Origin: Bacillota bacterium
GTDB lineage: Bacteria; Bacillota; Clostridia; Lachnospirales; Lachnospiraceae
Length of the DNA stretch: 64,000 bases
Direction: 5' to 3'
Assembly: GCA_023409535.1 (NCBI GenBank)
Contig: JAEYGZ010000031.1
Location: 60,410 to 124,409, forward strand
In this document: in pieces, positions 51,638-61,123 of the stretch
Position numbering within the stretch: the stretch's first letter is position 1
Layout of the letters: each line of letters begins with the position of its first letter
The notes under the pieces: model-generated
The model's database searches: none
What the model was told of the DNA's origin: nothing
What the model saw: only the letters and a program-made list of their open reading frames with translations
Position numbers and translations under genes: made by a program

Positions 51638-52174
51638 TTATGAACCGGCTTCTTCCTTCGTTTCTTTTTCCGTAAGCAAATCACCGATACTATATTTATT
51701 CAAAATTTTGTCACCGGAATGGGTGATAATCTCTACTTCTATGATATCATCCGCATAAATTCTTTTCACATCCTCCGCAGTTAATCCGGTGGAATCAAAC
51801 ACGATAAACTGATAGGACTGCGCGTAATTATAGCCTGTATTATTTTCCTCCCGCTGAAACATTTTCAGAGATCTTATTTCATCAATTCGATCGATCTTTA
51901 ATAAATCAGGAATCCGTATCTCTCTGAATCTGTAATTCGGTGTATTTTTGATATCAACCTGAACTATGAGCTTCTTCAGATCATGGTAGTCATAATATTT
52001 TGAATTGTTCAGACCAAAATATTCCTCTTCCGATATGCCGCTTAAGGTAACTGCAGTTCTTACCTGCGGATTCCTGTTATAATTTATTATCATTGCGGCT
52101 GCTGCAAACAGCAGCACTGTAATTATAACAGGTAATACCGTACCAGACCGTTTTCTTCCATGGAATAGCTTCAT
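51638..52174 (-). CDS. N-terminally anchored extracytoplasmic protein, unknown
   Basis: A 178-aa protein: one N-terminal span (VLPVIITVLLFAAAAMIINY) then a soluble, acidic domain with three YxxxxLK-like segments (KYYDYHDLKKLIVQVDI) and a C-terminal EKETKEEAGS tail. The ATG has GGAG upstream. It is 101 bp ahead of the SASP gene and behind a cortex deacetylase. No family recognised; a sporulation role is possible by position. Confidence 0.65.
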   Translation of the reverse strand: MKLFHGRKRSGTVLPVIITVLLFAAAAMIINYNRNPQVRTAVTLSGISEEEYFGLNNSKYYDYHDLKKLIVQVDIKNTPNYRFREIRIPDLLKIDRIDEIRSLKMFQREENNTGYNYAQSYQFIVFDSTGLTAEDVKRIYADDIIEVEIITHSGDKILNKYSIGDLLTEKETKEEAGS

Positions 52175-52275
52175 TCTTAATTAACTCCATTCCTGTTTAT
52201 GTGAATCTATTAAGAATATTGTAAATGGAATATTCCGATTTTTCAACATAAAAATGTAACTGTTATCAATTCGCC

Positions 52276-53088
52276 TTACCCTTGTACAACCTCATCCAGC
52301 GTTCCGAAGGTATAGCCCATCTCCTCCCACTTTGTCAGAAGCTCATCCAGAATCTCCGAATTCGTCTTGGAGGTACTATGTAAAAGAACGATAGCTCCGG
52401 GATGAATTCTGCCAAGCAGCTTCTTAAAGGCCTGTTCCTTGGTCGGCTGCTTATCATTATACCAATCCACATAGGCAAGGCTCCAGAAGAAGGTATGATA
52501 CCCCAGCTCCTGCGCCATTTTCAGGTTATTTACACTGTACTTTCCCTGGGGCGGCCGGTAATACTTTGACATCTCCTGACCGGTGACTTCCTTATATGCA
52601 TTTTCCAAGGATCCCAGTTCCTGACCGAAGCTTTCTTTAGAGGAAATGGCTGACATATTCGGATGGGAATACGTATGATTTGCAACATTATGCCCTTCCG
52701 TAAGCATTCTTTTTACCAGGTCCGGACTGGAAGTAACATAATTACCTACCAGAAAGAAGGTGACCTTAACATCATGTTTCTTTAAGGCATCAAGAATTGC
52801 CGCCGTATAACCGTTCTCATAGCCTGCATCAAAGGTCAGATAAATCACCTTCTTGCCGGTATCTCCAATATAGTATGTGTCATATTTTTTCAGTTCGTCC
52901 GCAGATGCATTTCCTGTGGGTGGCTGCCCTTCTGTCGGAAAGCCCAATCCCCAGTTCTCACCGCTTGTTTCCTTTAGTCTCTCACTTGCATAAGCATTTC
53001 GTATCATCGCCAAACCGCCTCCGATAAAATACGCAGCAATCAGGATAACGGTATACACGATGATTCTCTTATAACTTACTCGGCCCAT
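52276..53088 (-). CDS. pdaA: PdaA-type polysaccharide (delta-lactam) deacetylase
   Basis: A 270-aa NodB-family deacetylase with an N-terminal span (IIVYTVILIAAYFIGGGLAM). Catalytic motifs: LTFDAGYENG (Asp87), NHTYSHP (His138, His142), RPPQGKY, FWSLAYVDWYND and VLLHS. The FDAGYENG/FWSLAYVDW signature is that of PdaA, which de-acetylates muramic acid for the spore cortex delta-lactam, rather than general PgdA. The start at 53088 follows GGAG; earlier in-frame codons have no ribosome site. Confidence 0.9.
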   Translation of the reverse strand: MGRVSYKRIIVYTVILIAAYFIGGGLAMIRNAYASERLKETSGENWGLGFPTEGQPPTGNASADELKKYDTYYIGDTGKKVIYLTFDAGYENGYTAAILDALKKHDVKVTFFLVGNYVTSSPDLVKRMLTEGHNVANHTYSHPNMSAISSKESFGQELGSLENAYKEVTGQEMSKYYRPPQGKYSVNNLKMAQELGYHTFFWSLAYVDWYNDKQPTKEQAFKKLLGRIHPGAIVLLHSTSKTNSEILDELLTKWEEMGYTFGTLDEVVQG

Positions 53089-53149
53089 AGAAATAGCTCC
53101 AAAAAATATCCTTGTTAAAATATATTTTCCGGAACGGCAAGTCATACAT

Positions 53150-53200
53150 AAAAATCGGGGCAGGAGGCAGATAATTATTTCACCTGCCACCTGCCCGATT
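53150..53200 (-). terminator. Terminator of the Opp/C39 transcript
   Basis: On the minus strand AATCGGGCAGGTGGCAG pairs with CTGCCTCCTGCCCCGATT across a 13-nt loop, followed by TTTATG. It sits 30 bp after the C39-like gene. Confidence 0.82.
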
Positions 53201-53230
53201 CAATTGATTCCTGTTATTGATGATTACATA

Positions 53231-53854
53231 TCATATAAAGTATTCGATGGACTTATCCGGCGTCCTTCTGCTGTTGGTATTAAAAAGCAGCATTGCTTCC
53301 CGCCCCTTCCTAGCTCCAAGGGTATACAAGCCTTCCTCATCATGATCAATAATACTCCTCAACACCTTACGGTTCATCTTCTTTGGCGAATCTGCGATTT
53401 TGATAATCTTATCTCCATCGGTAGAACCATCCCAGTCATAAGGATCAAACAGGCACAGATAATCTCCCTCGATATCGGTTAACAGGATATAATGCCTGCA
53501 GTCGGCCAGCCATACACAGAGGATAACCGCACCCCCCTGCTGCAGACAGCCGATGATTTTACTGTTGGGTCCAAGCCGTACTTGATCATCCATCAGGAAT
53601 TCCGTCAGAATCGGGAATTTCTTTATACTTCCAAAATGATTAAACCAATTGGATAAGAACATCATTGCCATATAAGAGGTACCGCTTTTTCCGGTTTCCC
53701 CATTATTATCATAGGTATCCAGCGTATAAAGCGAGATTGTCTTAATTAGCTCCGGTAATATCTCTTCCCGTTCGAACAAATATTTAATCGCATTCAGCAG
53801 CGTTGTTGGTCCGCAATCATATTCTGAGGCCTGATAATTTAACATATTTTTCAT
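53231..53854 (-). CDS. C39-like cysteine peptidase family protein
   Basis: A 207-aa protein with the papain-like C39 set: Gln8 and Cys14 in YQASEYDCGPTTLLNAI, His121 in CRHYILL and Asp137 in FDPYDWDG. No transmembrane or ABC domain is fused, and no signal peptide is seen, so it is a stand-alone cytosolic or exported peptidase. It is 72 bp after the last Opp permease gene and likely shares its transcript. That suggests processing of peptides entering or leaving through the Opp system (inference). Confidence 0.85.
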   Translation of the reverse strand: MKNMLNYQASEYDCGPTTLLNAIKYLFEREEILPELIKTISLYTLDTYDNNGETGKSGTSYMAMMFLSNWFNHFGSIKKFPILTEFLMDDQVRLGPNSKIIGCLQQGGAVILCVWLADCRHYILLTDIEGDYLCLFDPYDWDGSTDGDKIIKIADSPKKMNRKVLRSIIDHDEEGLYTLGARKGREAMLLFNTNSRRTPDKSIEYFI

Positions 53855-53926
53855 TTAAAACTCCCCATTCTTTCGTCCATTGTATATCATATTATACGCA
53901 ATATCTCAAAAAATGATTCTTTTCGA

Positions 53927-54799
53927 TTAATTTCCCGAAGGATCAAAGGCATCTCGCAGCGCATCACCGATAAAGTTAATACAGACGACCAGTAATATAA
54001 TCAGCAGACCCGGCGGAACCCAAAGCCAGGGCTTGGAGGTAAGGATGGAGATGGATTGGGCGCCATTCAGCATATTGCCGAGACTGGCCTGCGGCGGCTG
54101 AATGCCCATACCCAGAAAGCTTAAGGCTGCTTCGTCAAGCATGGATATGGCGATAACCGAGGTTGCATACACCAGAATCGGTGCGACCGTATTGGGCAAT
54201 ATCTCGGAGAACAGGATGTAACGCCCCGGCATGCCGGCAACACGGTCTCCCTGGATGAAATTCATCTCCCGTATGGAGAGGACATTTCCTCTCACCAGAC
54301 GGGCAATTCCCGGCCAGTCAACGAATCCAAGAATTAATATAATATTCCAAAGTCCGGGACGAAATATGGCTGCCGAAACGAGTACCAGAAGGATATAGGG
54401 AAAAGACATAACCATATCGGTAAACCGCATAATGACCATATCCACAAACCCTCCGAAGAATCCGGAGATCAGTCCCAGAACTACACCGATTACGGTAGAG
54501 ACAGCCGTTGCCGCCAATCCTACCAGCAGTGATATTCTGGTGGCATAAAGTATCCTGCTTAATACATCTCTTCCAACCTGGTCCGTACCGAGCAGAAATT
54601 TTGAAGAGGGTGCATCACTAAAGCCGCCCACGATCTTATTGGGATCATAGGGTGCCAAAACCGGCGCAAGCAGCGCACCTATAATAACCACAGCCAAAAA
54701 TACCGTGCTGGCAACAGCCAGCCGATGCTTTAAAAACCGTTTCAATGCAGTATTTTGATATGCATTTTCTTCCTTATTCCTTGATCTGTGTCGTTTCAT
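53927..54799 (-). CDS. Opp/Dpp ABC transporter permease (OppC type)
   Basis: A 290-aa permease with a long cytosolic N-terminus, six spans, and OppC features ALLAPVLAPYDPN, FLLGTDQVGRDVLSRILYATRISLLVG, and the EAA-like EILPNTVAPILVYATSVIAISMLDEAALSFLGMG. It forms the channel with the OppB-type permease 18 bp upstream. The start at 54799 follows AGGAG. Substrate: peptides or nickel-type ligands; oligopeptides most likely. Confidence 0.95.
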   Translation of the reverse strand: MKRHRSRNKEENAYQNTALKRFLKHRLAVASTVFLAVVIIGALLAPVLAPYDPNKIVGGFSDAPSSKFLLGTDQVGRDVLSRILYATRISLLVGLAATAVSTVIGVVLGLISGFFGGFVDMVIMRFTDMVMSFPYILLVLVSAAIFRPGLWNIILILGFVDWPGIARLVRGNVLSIREMNFIQGDRVAGMPGRYILFSEILPNTVAPILVYATSVIAISMLDEAALSFLGMGIQPPQASLGNMLNGAQSISILTSKPWLWVPPGLLIILLVVCINFIGDALRDAFDPSGN

Positions 54800-54817
54800 C
54801 CTATCTACTCCTATGGC

Positions 54818-55762
54818 TTAATACGTTATTGTCGGATCCACCAGGGCATAAATGATATCCGTCAGTAAATTAGCAACCAGCACTACAATTGCCGACATCA
54901 GACAGACGCCCATGATTACCGGATAATCGCGGCTTACAATCGCGCTCATGGTCATCATGCCAAGTCCGGGCCAGGAAAATACCTGTTCAATGATAATGGC
55001 TCCGCCGAATAAAATGGGTATGTGCATTCCAAACACGGTGATTACCGGAATGAGCGCATTGCGAAGAGCATGCTTGTTAATCACCAGAAACCGCCCGATT
55101 CCCTTAGCCTTTGCGGTTCGAAGATAATCCTTCTGAAGTATCTCAAGCATGGCACTGCGGATATAACGGATATTCGTTCCGGCCATTGAGGTTGCCAGGA
55201 CAATCACAGGCATGACCATATGCTTTATTACATCTGCCGCGCTCTTTTGTGCACCCAGGGTGCTCATACCGCTGGAGGGCAGCCAGCCAAGCTTGATGGT
55301 AAAAAGATAGATCAATACAAGTGCCAGAAAAAAGCCCGGAACACTGCTTCCAAGAAAGGAAAGCGTTACTACGGTATAATCCTGGGGTGTATATTTGCGG
55401 ACTGCACTATAGATTCCCGCCGGTATTGCAATCAGCATACTGACGAGCAAGGAGACCGACATCAGCAGCAGGGTCGGTCCGATATAGGTACGGATCATCT
55501 GGCTTACCGGCTGAAAATTCTTCATGGAATATCCCATATTCCCCTGGAGAAGGTTTGTCAGCCAGATCCAGTACTGCACGATGACCGGCTGATTAAGACC
55601 CAGCGCAATTCTTTTGGCTTCCACCGCTTCCTGGGATATCCTCGGGCCCTGGAGCAGCTCCAGCGGACTTCCCACCATGGTCATGATCAAAAAATCAATC
55701 ACAGTAATACCGATCAGTACCGGGATGGCAATCAGAATACGCTTGATGATATATTTAAGCAT
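54818..55762 (-). CDS. Opp/Dpp ABC transporter permease (OppB type)
   Basis: A 314-aa permease beginning MLKYIIKRILIAIPVLIGITVIDFLIM, the standard OppB opening, with the later GSSVPGFFLALVLIYLF and a typical RTAKAKGIGRFLVINKHALRNALIPVIT EAA loop. The start at 55762 follows AAGGAGGACAG and overlaps the end of the ATPase gene by 31 bp. Partner of OppC-type permease. Confidence 0.95.
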   Translation of the reverse strand: MLKYIIKRILIAIPVLIGITVIDFLIMTMVGSPLELLQGPRISQEAVEAKRIALGLNQPVIVQYWIWLTNLLQGNMGYSMKNFQPVSQMIRTYIGPTLLLMSVSLLVSMLIAIPAGIYSAVRKYTPQDYTVVTLSFLGSSVPGFFLALVLIYLFTIKLGWLPSSGMSTLGAQKSAADVIKHMVMPVIVLATSMAGTNIRYIRSAMLEILQKDYLRTAKAKGIGRFLVINKHALRNALIPVITVFGMHIPILFGGAIIIEQVFSWPGLGMMTMSAIVSRDYPVIMGVCLMSAIVVLVANLLTDIIYALVDPTITY

Positions 55763-56772
55763 CTGTCCTCCTTTCCCCGTACACCGGCGATCAGCACCGG
55801 ACAGGCTGCCAGGTGTTCGCTTCCGGGATAAATCGGTTTCAAAACAGGCTCTGAGGTTCTGCAGGAAGCTATGGCATAGGGACACCGGCTGTGAAAACGG
55901 CAGCCGGAAGGAATATCTTTATTCGAGGGCAGCTCCCCCTGTAATATCACCCGTTTCCTGTCTCTGGCCTCAGGGTCGGGAACAGGTGCGGCACTGCATA
56001 ACGCCTGCGTATAAGGATGCACCGGGTTCTCAAAAAGCTCTGTGGAAGCAGCGATCTCAACGATCTTGCCAAGGTACATCACAGCAATGCGGTCGCTGAT
56101 ATATTTAACCGCATCCAGCCCGTGCCCGATAAACAGATAGGTTAGCTTAAGCTCCTTCTGAAGGCTGCGCAGCAGGTTAAGGATCTGGGCTTGAATCGAT
56201 ACGTCCAGGGCACTGACCGGCTCATCGCAGACAATCATCCTGGGCTGAAGAGAAAGTGCTCTTGCAATTCCGATTCTCTGCCTCTGTCCGCCGGAGAATT
56301 CATGAGGATAACGGTCCTTTGTATTTTTCGGAAGCCCCACCATATCCAGCAACCCATCAATCTGCCCTTCGACTTCCCTTCCTGAGCATATGCCATGATA
56401 AAGCATCGGATAGGATAAGAGATCAAAAATACGCTTTCTTGGATTTAGCGATGTATATGGATCTTGAAATACCATTTGTATCTGGGTACGGATTTGCTTG
56501 ATTCTTTTTGCCGAGCGCTCATCAAGGGGCTTCCCGTTATAGTTGATACTGCCTTCTGTCGGGCTTTCCAGCGCCACCAGCTGCCTGCCTATGGTAGATT
56601 TTCCGCAGCCGGATTCCCCCACTAACCCCAGGGTCTCACCCGGATAGATTTCAAAATCCACACCGTCCACGGCATGAATATACCCAACCGTATGGGGAAG
56701 AATTCCGTTACGGATCGGATAATACTTTTTTAGTCCTTTTATTTCCATCAGGGGTTGCTGTTCCATGCTCAT
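55732..56772 (-). CDS. Opp/Dpp ABC transporter ATP-binding protein (OppF type)
   Basis: A 346-aa ATPase: Walker A GESGCGKST, Q-loop FQDPYTSLNPRKRI, signature FSGGQRQRIGIARAL, Walker B MIVCDEPVSALD, and the OppF-type C-terminal extension with CRFHSRCPYA and CxxxxP motif. The Cys cluster (CRFHSRC…C…C) can bind an Fe-S cluster or zinc in this family. The ATG at 56772 overlaps the OppD stop by 4 bp. Confidence 0.95.
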   Translation of the reverse strand: MSMEQQPLMEIKGLKKYYPIRNGILPHTVGYIHAVDGVDFEIYPGETLGLVGESGCGKSTIGRQLVALESPTEGSINYNGKPLDERSAKRIKQIRTQIQMVFQDPYTSLNPRKRIFDLLSYPMLYHGICSGREVEGQIDGLLDMVGLPKNTKDRYPHEFSGGQRQRIGIARALSLQPRMIVCDEPVSALDVSIQAQILNLLRSLQKELKLTYLFIGHGLDAVKYISDRIAVMYLGKIVEIAASTELFENPVHPYTQALCSAAPVPDPEARDRKRVILQGELPSNKDIPSGCRFHSRCPYAIASCRTSEPVLKPIYPGSEHLAACPVLIAGVRGKEDRCLNISSSVF

Positions 56773-57746
56773 CGGCCCATCACCTCTTTCGTTCTGTGGC
56801 ATCTGACCCTGTGCCCTTCTGCTGTCTCAATCAGCTTCTGCTCCAGCCTGCAGCTCTCTATTGCATAAGGACAGCGGTTTGCAAAGCGGCAGCCGGTAAT
56901 GTCACCGTAATATTCCGGTACCGTACCCTCAATGGTTAACAGTTCACGCTCCTTGCGGTCACGGATGCTTGGAATCGATTTAAGAAGTGCCTGGGTATAG
57001 GGATGTCCCGGCCTCTGAAACAAGTCAAGGACACCGGCTTCCTCCACAATCTGTCCGGCGTACATGACCATCACACGGTCAGCCATTTCTGCCACCAGAC
57101 CCATGTCATGCGTAATCAAAATAATCGACGTATGAAGCTCTTTCCGTAACCCCTTCAACAGCTCAATAATCTGAGCCTGAATCGTGACATCCAGGGCTGT
57201 TGTGGGCTCATCGGCAATCAATAGCTTCGGATTGCAGGCAAGGGCCATGGCAATCATGGCCCTTTGCCGCATTCCCCCCGACAAGGTGTGAGGATACTTT
57301 TTCATAATAGAAGAAGGATCCGGAAGCCCCACCTTTTCCAGGAGGAGCTGTGCCCGTTCCTTCGCTGCTTTTTTGTCCATATTCAGATGAATGCGCATGG
57401 TTTCTATCAGCTGGTTACCAATGGTAAACACCGGATTAAGGCTGGCCATGGCATCCTGAAAGATCATGGTCAGCCTGCTGCCGCGAATCTGGTCAAGCTC
57501 CTTTTCGGACAGGCCAAGTAAATCCTGTCCGTCAAAGACAACCCTTCCTCCGGTGATTTTACCGTTTTGTCCGAGAAGGCCCATAACAGAGAGAAGTGTT
57601 ACGCTTTTACCGGAGCCTGATTCACCCACGATACACAGGATCTCGCCTTGATTTACATCAAGGCTGACCCTGTCTATGCATTTGATTTCCCGGCGGCCGG
57701 CAGAAAATGCTACCTCCAAAGCCTCCACTTCCAGTAAGCTTGTCAT
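56769..57746 (-). CDS. Opp/Dpp ABC transporter ATP-binding protein (OppD type)
   Basis: A 325-aa ATPase: Walker A GESGSGKSV, Q-loop FQDAMASLNPVF, signature LSGGMRQRAMIAMAL, Walker B LLIADEPTTALD, H-loop ITHDMG, and the same Cys-rich C-terminus (CRFANRCPYAIESC). The ATG at 57746 overlaps the binding-protein stop by 4 bp. It partners OppF in the transporter. Confidence 0.95.
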   Translation of the reverse strand: MTSLLEVEALEVAFSAGRREIKCIDRVSLDVNQGEILCIVGESGSGKSVTLLSVMGLLGQNGKITGGRVVFDGQDLLGLSEKELDQIRGSRLTMIFQDAMASLNPVFTIGNQLIETMRIHLNMDKKAAKERAQLLLEKVGLPDPSSIMKKYPHTLSGGMRQRAMIAMALACNPKLLIADEPTTALDVTIQAQIIELLKGLRKELHTSIILITHDMGLVAEMADRVMVMYAGQIVEEAGVLDLFQRPGHPYTQALLKSIPSIRDRKERELLTIEGTVPEYYGDITGCRFANRCPYAIESCRLEQKLIETAEGHRVRCHRTKEVMGR

Positions 57747-59440
57747 TGTGTCACATCCCATTCATGAATATTAATAAAGGATCCATATACATTCGGCGTT
57801 GCATTTACCAATCTCTTGTTTGCCGCGCCGATGGCACTGATGATATAGGCAGAGATCATGGGAACCTCCTGCTGTGCAATGGTATCTATCTTTAAATACT
57901 GTGCCCTGATTTCATTGATATCACTGGTAACCTGAGTTGCTGCCAGAGCCTCGGCTACCGAATCATTGTAATAACCGGTCCAGCCATCGGCGGATAATAA
58001 CCAGTTAACATCCGGATAAGGATCAACGGGAGCATAGGTATACTGAACTGCCAGCAGATCAAAATCCTTGCTGCCTGCATGTGTCATCAGAGTTGACAGA
58101 TCTACGGGGGTAACCTGTACTTTAATACCGACTTCCAACAGCTTTGCAGCAATATAATCTGCTGCCTGGGTAAAGGTGGTATCACCGCTGTTCACATAAA
58201 AGCGTAAGGTTTTGGAAGCATCCCAGCCGTCTGCCACCGCCTGTGCTACCAGCTCTTTTGCCTGATCGGGATTATAAACGGTAGGAGTCAGGCTTGCATC
58301 ATAGAATGGTCCTGCGCTGGATAAGAAGCCATCAACCACTTCTCCCTTTCCGTTTAAAAGTCCGGTTATGATGGACGGGCGGTCAATACCGTACAGAATT
58401 GCCTGACGAATACGGGAATCCGTTACTGTAGTCGTATTAAAGAAGATGGACTGATTGGTTACCGGAGAACCATAAGTGACAGTGACATTAGGAAGTGCTT
58501 CCACACTTGCATAATCCTCCTGCAAAACACCGCCTGTGGTCTGCTGTACAAAGTCTATTTCTCCTGACTGCAATCCGGTAAGCAGCTGTGCTGCCGGAAC
58601 AATCTTAATATTTAACTTATTGATCTTAGGCGCACCCTTCCAGTACTTATCATTTGCCTCATAGGATACATAATGCTGCAGGTCCACGGAAGTAATCCGA
58701 TAAGGTCCGTTCACTACAGTCGGAGCATTGAACCAGTCATAAGCAGCAAGATCAGCATCCGCCACGCTCTCAAGCACATGCTTCGGAAGGGTCAGAATAT
58801 AACGGCCATACGTATTCTGGAAGGTTGTCAGAGCCATTTGATACTTGGTGGTAAATTCAACGGTCTTGCTGTCGATTGCCTTAACACCGGATAGTTCCGT
58901 TGCGCCCTCCTGCACGAAGCCGTCATCACCCACACCTTCAAAGGCATACAACGCCATACTTGCATTGGCACGCGCGGGGCTGGCCAGCTTAAGAACCGTG
59001 TAGACGACATCCTCTGCAGTAACAGGCTGACCGTCGGACCAGCTGGCGTTGGGATCAATATTAACCGTAAAATGAAGGTTATCCTCTGTGGTTATGGAGG
59101 AAGCCAGCATTCCTGTAAATTCCAGATTACTGTTTAATTCCACAAGGGGCAGGAATTCTAATGCAGTAGAGTATTTCATGATCTCGGTTGCATCCATTAA
59201 CAGCGGATTTACACTGCTGATGGAATCTGTCATACCGATATTCACAATTTTGTCTGCTGCATTATCTGTATCAGTCCCATTTGCAGCGTTGTTGTTCTCT
59301 GTATTCTCACCTGCCGGACTTACCGTTGCCGTATTATTGTTCGCATCTGACTTTGCACAGGCTGTCAGGGATACCGCCATGGCTAAAACCAGTATAACCG
59401 CAATTATTTTATGCAGTTTGTTCAGGGTCATTTGTTTCAT
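57743..59440 (-). CDS. Opp/Dpp substrate-binding lipoprotein
   Basis: A 565-aa family-5 solute-binding protein. Lipobox LTAC27 after a signal peptide, a Thr/Asn-rich linker, then the SBP_bac_5 fold with INPLLMD, WSDGQPVTAEDVVYTVLKLASP, a clear peptide-binding core and the C-terminal VNPVYDGSFINIHEWDV-like ending (PNVYGSFINIHEWDVTQ). It is the first gene of the binding protein-D-F-B-C-C39 operon. The start at 59440 follows GGAGG. Confidence 0.95.
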   Translation of the reverse strand: MKQMTLNKLHKIIAVILVLAMAVSLTACAKSDANNNTATVSPAGENTENNNAANGTDTDNAADKIVNIGMTDSISSVNPLLMDATEIMKYSTALEFLPLVELNSNLEFTGMLASSITTEDNLHFTVNIDPNASWSDGQPVTAEDVVYTVLKLASPARANASMALYAFEGVGDDGFVQEGATELSGVKAIDSKTVEFTTKYQMALTTFQNTYGRYILTLPKHVLESVADADLAAYDWFNAPTVVNGPYRITSVDLQHYVSYEANDKYWKGAPKINKLNIKIVPAAQLLTGLQSGEIDFVQQTTGGVLQEDYASVEALPNVTVTYGSPVTNQSIFFNTTTVTDSRIRQAILYGIDRPSIITGLLNGKGEVVDGFLSSAGPFYDASLTPTVYNPDQAKELVAQAVADGWDASKTLRFYVNSGDTTFTQAADYIAAKLLEVGIKVQVTPVDLSTLMTHAGSKDFDLLAVQYTYAPVDPYPDVNWLLSADGWTGYYNDSVAEALAATQVTSDINEIRAQYLKIDTIAQQEVPMISAYIISAIGAANKRLVNATPNVYGSFINIHEWDVTQ

Positions 59441-59550
59441 CTCATCATCCTCCTAAAATATAAAATTTTTTTATGCCTGAATTCAGAAGGAGTATCTCCT
59501 TCTTTATATCAATATTCACATATATGTTTAGTATGTGATATCTTTTTACC

Positions 59551-59579
59551 ATATTATTATCTTTTCATTTCTTTGTCAA
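59551..59579 (-). promoter_or_regulatory. Promoter of the Opp operon
   Basis: On the minus strand TTGACA (59574-59579) and TAATAT (59551-59556) are 17 bp apart, about 110 bp before the ATG. The remaining 59441-59850 interval is AT-rich and holds no supportable gene. Confidence 0.75.
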
Positions 59580-59852
59580 CTATATTAATCATAATTAACA
59601 AGTATATAACAACAGTCTTCGCATTTCCAGATAAAATTTTCATAATTCCATATCCTACGAAATATTACATTTCCTATAAAATAATACATGAGGTGTTACT
59701 TATACTATATTGACCTTTTTTCGAAAATCAAGCGAAACATGTATAGGGTTGTTTCATTAAGTATTATCTATTTACAACCCGGCCTTTGAGTTGCCTGCAA
59801 ACAAGGATCCTTTATTTGATACCTTCGGCAACGGCTGGGCACATTAAAAAAG

Positions 59853-59916
59853 GAATAAAAAAATACAGGGCCGCTGCCATACTGCTTATGTATGTGTTGG
59901 CTGCAGCCCTGTATTT
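59853..59916. terminator. Terminator after cytX
   Basis: AAATACAGGGC…GCTGCCA (59861-59879) pairs with TGGCTGC…GCCCTGTATTT (59898-59916) with a small bulge, followed on the minus strand by TTTTTTTATT. It ends the thiamine operon; the plus-strand side is T-rich as well. Confidence 0.85.
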
Positions 59917-59917
59917 A

Positions 59918-61090
59918 TTATTTCTTTACCGGAACAGCAATTCTGTTAACCAGAAGGCACAGCAGTATCGTTACCAGCATGTCCGGCAGAGTATTTCCGA
60001 CCGGAATATCCATCTTCATCAGTATGCGGTACAGAATAAAGCCTGCCAGCCATATCAGCAGATTACCCAGATTATATTTCCTTCCCATATAATCCTTCTT
60101 CAGAATAAAGTAATCCGCAATCTGTATGGCAATCATCGGTGCGAATACGGAGCCGATGAGATAAAGAAAATCTGTAATATCCTCCATGGGAAAAAGCATC
60201 GCTGCAATTGTTCCGGCGATCGCAATAATAACCGCCACCCACTTGCTGTTTAATTTACCGGAAACAGCCTCTGCCGAAACACCGGCGGAATAGGCATCCA
60301 TGAAAGTGGTGGTTACGGTTGCAACTATAATTATTAATAAGCCTGCGATGCCAAGACCCGCCTTTACCATAATCGTTGCGATATCATATTCCCCTGTATA
60401 GAGAACAGCACCCAAACCGATGAGATACATCCAGGAGCTGACTATACCATATGTGACCGTGCTGGTTATGGTTGCCTTTAACGGCTTTTGTGCCTCCCTG
60501 GTATAGTCGCTGATTAAGGGCAGCCAGGACAGGGGCATCGCTGCAGCCAGCTCAACCGCCGCACCAAAGCTGATCCCCTCCTCAGGGATGATACCTGCAG
60601 AACCGCCGCGGAATATAACGATACTCAATATAACAGACAATACAAATAATGCCATCATGGCAACCGTATTTAATTTGCCAAGATTCGTTACGCCGACCAT
60701 GATCCATACAATGATCAGCACACCGATTACCAGACACCAGATCCAGGCGCCTGTCCGGAGGATTTCATTGGTTGCCGCCGCTCCGTCATACACCATGATG
60801 GACGTCCAGCCTGCCAGCTGAATGATGTTCAATATGGCAAACAAAAAGCTTCCTCTTTGTCCAAAGCTCATCTTCACTGTCTCCATGGCGCTTCTTCTTG
60901 TTCTGGCGCCAATGAGTCCTGCAAGAAACAGCAGCACGCAGCCAATCAGATGTCCCAGAAGCACCGCCGTAATTCCCTTCACCGGTCCAAGGGGTGCAAA
61001 ATACGTTCCGGTTAATATCTCCGCTATGGAGACAGCGGCCCCAAACCAAATCAATCCGTTACTAAAGGTTGAAGTTCTTTTCGTATCCAT
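59918..61090 (-). CDS. cytX: Putative hydroxymethylpyrimidine transporter CytX
   Basis: A 390-aa 12-span permease of the NCS1/cytosine-permease family, with SNGLIWFGAAVSIAEILTGTYFAPLG, GHLIGCVLLFLAGLIGARTRRSAMETVKMSFG, and ADYFILKK near the C-terminus. CytX is genetically linked to thiamine genes and imports HMP, the pyrimidine precursor of thiamine. The ATG at 61090 has GGAGGAG at a long spacing; alternative TTG starts lie just upstream. It is 33 bp behind the thiE-thiD fusion. Confidence 0.9.
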   Translation of the reverse strand: MDTKRTSTFSNGLIWFGAAVSIAEILTGTYFAPLGPVKGITAVLLGHLIGCVLLFLAGLIGARTRRSAMETVKMSFGQRGSFLFAILNIIQLAGWTSIMVYDGAAATNEILRTGAWIWCLVIGVLIIVWIMVGVTNLGKLNTVAMMALFVLSVILSIVIFRGGSAGIIPEEGISFGAAVELAAAMPLSWLPLISDYTREAQKPLKATITSTVTYGIVSSWMYLIGLGAVLYTGEYDIATIMVKAGLGIAGLLIIIVATVTTTFMDAYSAGVSAEAVSGKLNSKWVAVIIAIAGTIAAMLFPMEDITDFLYLIGSVFAPMIAIQIADYFILKKDYMGRKYNLGNLLIWLAGFILYRILMKMDIPVGNTLPDMLVTILLCLLVNRIAVPVKK

Positions 61091-61123
61091 ATTCGTTCCC
61101 AAGCTCCTCCACAACAATTCAAT

